A DNA stretch of 64,000 bases, taken from the NCBI GenBank assembly GCA_037447655.1, contig JBBHKE010001154.1:211666-275665 (forward strand), in the 5' to 3' direction. This document shows positions 56,721 through 64,000 of this stretch, in pieces; positions within the stretch are counted from its first letter, which is position 1, and each line of letters opens with the position of its first letter. The DNA comes from Zygnema cylindricum (lineage: Eukaryota > Streptophyta > Zygnematophyceae > Zygnematales > Zygnemataceae). The notes beneath the pieces were generated by a model. That model was given only the letters and a program-made list of their open reading frames with translations, was not told where the DNA came from and did not search any database. The translations under genes and the position numbers were made by a program.

Positions 56721-59393
56721 TTGTTTTTTCATAATCATTGGCCACAAAATTTCAAAATGTGATACTTGAACTAGCCAGATGACTTACCCCACGATCAAGT
56801 CAAAAAATAGCTATGGTCTCGGAAGGAAAGCAGCAGGTTGTTCTAAAATTTCACAGCAGTGACCATAGACCACTGCTCAGAGACACAGAACAACGTTTTC
56901 GTCATTGACCAATATAGAAGAAACTTAGGGTAAAAGAGGCTTAACCACCATAACTTGTCAGCGATTTAGATGGGGATCCCTATAGGTGAACAATAATCGT
57001 CAAGACAATAAGCAAGATATCTTTTTAAAAGTGCATTGAGTCAGAACCGTAGTAATTTTGGTTCAACACGATTTTTCAGATAGGGATAACTGTTAAAAAT
57101 TTTGTATCATCATCCCCAATGCACATAAAAGCCCCGATTTTGTATGCATCTTACAAACCTGCATACAGGTTTGCAAGACAGGCAATTTACAGAAGAGAAA
57201 AACCAGAACCAGACAAACAAACCAGCGGGTCAGTCAGTTTCCAATCAAATGGCAACGCTGAGAGATAGACGAAAACGAGAACGAGAGAGGGAGCGAGGGA
57301 GAGAGAGAGGAGACAAAGAGAGCACAGAGAGATAGTAAACATACTAACCTGAGAGAAGTTCACCATTGATGAAATTGAAATTATAATGTCATCGTGACTT
57401 CAACGTTTAAAAACCTTTTAACATTTTGTCCGTCCAGTACAGCGCAACTCTACTGGGCGGAAGGCCACAAGAGATGGGCGGAAAACCATCAGAGCTGTAC
57501 GGAATGAGCCTCACGTAGCATTAACAGAGAGAAATAAGATGACATGTTCTGGACGACACATAGACAACAGAACTACGAGAGAAATCTATAGATTGCTGAC
57601 AAGTTTCAAAAATGAAGCTTTCCAAAACAGCCATGTTTGGCAACATTAAACTACCGAAGGGAAACATATTAAAATAACTAGAATGTTAGTGAAGATTAAG
57701 AAACAGAGGAATAAATATAGAAAATTCAAAGGATAAAAAGTCTCTGAATCAATCGGGCTTTAAATTGTAGATTAACGATGAGTAAATCTAAGAACCTCCA
57801 TCCACTTTGGCGGCTGAGAGCAGAAAAGTACAAAATGAAACTCCCAACAGAAATCCAAACCTGTGATAAGGAAATGTACTTTCAAACTAGGGGGGGTTCA
57901 GGACATCACATCGGACGTGCCAGAGAATCTGAAGATGTTCGATCGCCTCCGTACTTTATGTAGACGATCCTGACCGTCCGATCAGTTCCTTCCTGTGTAT
58001 CTGCTGCCGCTTACCGATAGGCGATATGTACCTTCTTTTGACCATTATACCGTGTATCGCTATGCGTGTTAATGCTTATTTGCCACTTAAAAAACGTTTT
58101 ATATCCGTGCACACATGTCCGATTTGTTAATCCGAGTCTCCGACAATTGAAAGGCAAAATCCTTACATTCCGATTGGTGGTCTCGATCAAAATTTGGACA
58201 CGTATGCTGGGAGAACAGATGTTTTAAGTGGCAAAAAAAACAATAACACTAATTGCGAAACACGGCGTAGTTCAAAAATAGTATAATACTATACATTTAA
58301 AGTTCGAATTTTTCGATATACTTCGAACTATTCTCGTACAATGCGAGCTTTTTTATGCGATCATTACAGTACCAGAGGAAAACAGAACCCATTGGTCGAA
58401 ACCCAGTACAGCTCCCCTGTACGATTCTTTACATTCCTTCCCCTCCTTTCCTTTCGATGCCTGAAACATTCTATTCGCAGGAAGCTAAATTTTGTCTTTT
58501 TTTGATAAATCTACACTGTTTATTGCTTGAAGTTGACGCATGTGAGCAAAAATATGGAGAAAAAGTGTAACCTAGCTAAAAGTCTACCATTGTCAATGAA
58601 ACGAATGCTAGTATTTTAAGATTGATACATTATCGAAATAGACCGAATTCTTAAAAACATATTTTTTTTTTGTCTTTTCTTTTTCCCGTTAAGGTGAAAA
58701 TAATGTTTTTCTTTAGACAATTTTTTTCCCCTCTGTTTATTTCAAGTGTAACAATCACATTTTTAAGTGTCAAGTTTGTTTTGGTGGTTACTTTTTTTTC
58801 ATGTTTTTGTGATTCTTTCCTTTTGTATGTTTGCCTCCATTCAAAATCATATTTTTGTGAATACTGTTTAAGAAACAAACATGAATCTTATTAAAATTAT
58901 ATATAAATAGCAGTAACATGAAAAAAAAAGAGTGGAAAAGAGGATAGAAAGGGGATACATTTGAAAATTTTATTCCTTTTTGTAAACTTCTTGAATTTTC
59001 CGTACTCGATTTTATCAGATTACTTTTACAAATTTAGTTGTAATGTAACACAATTTTAATCAGATTAACCAATTAACAATTATTATTACAACACCATTGT
59101 ATAAATAATCTGAAGAGAAAAAATGGAAAACATTAGAACATTAAAAACATCATTGTCAACATTCTAAAGACTAACTTCAGAAAAAATGTTAAAAAATCAA
59201 CAATTTTTTTTTTTTTTGCTAATACCGAAACAAAACTAAAATAAACATTGAACAAAAAATTATAACAAAAACAAAAACTAGAACTCAAAGAAAAACTAAT
59301 CTAAAAATAAAACCTAAACTAAAAACAAACCTCAACTAAAAACAAAAACTAAACTGAAAAAAAACCTAAACTAGCTCAACCAATTAAAACTAT

Positions 59394-63807
<4,414 letters not shown>

Positions 63808-64000
63808 CTATATTTAACAAAAGGGAAAAAAAGAAAAGGGGAAAAAAGAAAATGAAAAAGAAAAAGAAGAAAAAATGGAAAGGAAACGAACAAAAAAAAA
63901 TTTGAAAACATTTTCATTCACTTTTTTGTGCTTTACCCTTTTGCAACCTAAACCCCCCCCCCTGCTCTAACCCGCCCTCTCCTCTCATCTCTCTCCCCCC
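63808..64000 (-). other. BIO1 intron continuing beyond the window
   Basis: On the minus strand, AAATATAG at 63808-63815 is the acceptor of the exon ending at 63807. The rest is purine-rich and shows no exon. Confidence 0.6.

Larger units (their letters stand above)
54307..59393. other. Intergenic region between two convergent genes
   Basis: It holds the 3' UTR of the RCC1 gene on the left and of the BIO1 gene on the right. No open frame in it shows a domain. Two tRNA-like fragments (56328-56385, 56665-56720), a transposon fragment (about 57990-58290) and A-rich (AACTAAA)n-like sequence (59230-59390) are seen. Confidence 0.5.

Overview
This is nuclear DNA from a green plant or a streptophyte relative. 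The evidence is GT-AG introns, Ty1/copia retrotransposons nested in one another, hAT-type DNA transposon debris, and an intron-rich biotin-synthesis aminotransferase of the plant BIO1 type. Species cannot be told from the sequence. Nothing looks bacterial, organellar or viral.

Layout. From 1 to about 47.7 kb the window is transposon-dominated. Three related copia LTR families are present, here called A, B and C. Family A has gag-pol. It occurs as a complete minus-strand copy (11239-17704, TSD TTTTC), a plus-strand copy head to head with it (18170-24640), an LTR at 2969-4024 and a 5'-truncated copy (39061-40816). Family B is non-autonomous: its internal region encodes one protein, a gag with zinc knuckle fused to a decayed RNase H, with protease, integrase and RT absent. 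It occurs as a composite at 2969-7245 with an intact 616-aa ORF, as a complete minus-strand copy at 32411-36640 (TSD TTAAT), and as single LTRs. Family C is a solo LTR (8248-9137, TSD CATTC). Copy B5 sits inside a broken hAT transposase gene (29.8-37.0 kb). MITE-like elements, a foldback element and low-complexity DNA fill the rest.

From 48.9 kb to the end the window is genic. A plus-strand six-exon gene (48884-54306) encodes a 468-aa F-box plus seven-blade RCC1 protein. Converging on it, the C-terminal six exons of a minus-strand 7,8-diaminopelargonate aminotransferase (BIO1, probably part of a BIO3-BIO1 locus) occupy 59394-63807; the N-terminal part lies beyond the right edge.

Most notable: (1) the A and B elements carry, directly after the 5' LTR, a 15-nt site complementary to the anticodon arm of initiator tRNA-Met. 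This is the half-tRNA priming arrangement of Drosophila copia. (2) Their gag start codon lies inside the LTR and is translated through the primer site. (3) All three LTR families carry a tRNA-like A-box/B-box module in antisense orientation. (4) Family B looks like a gag plus relic RNase H parasite of family A. (5) Both host genes contain degenerate tandem duplications that span exon-intron borders.
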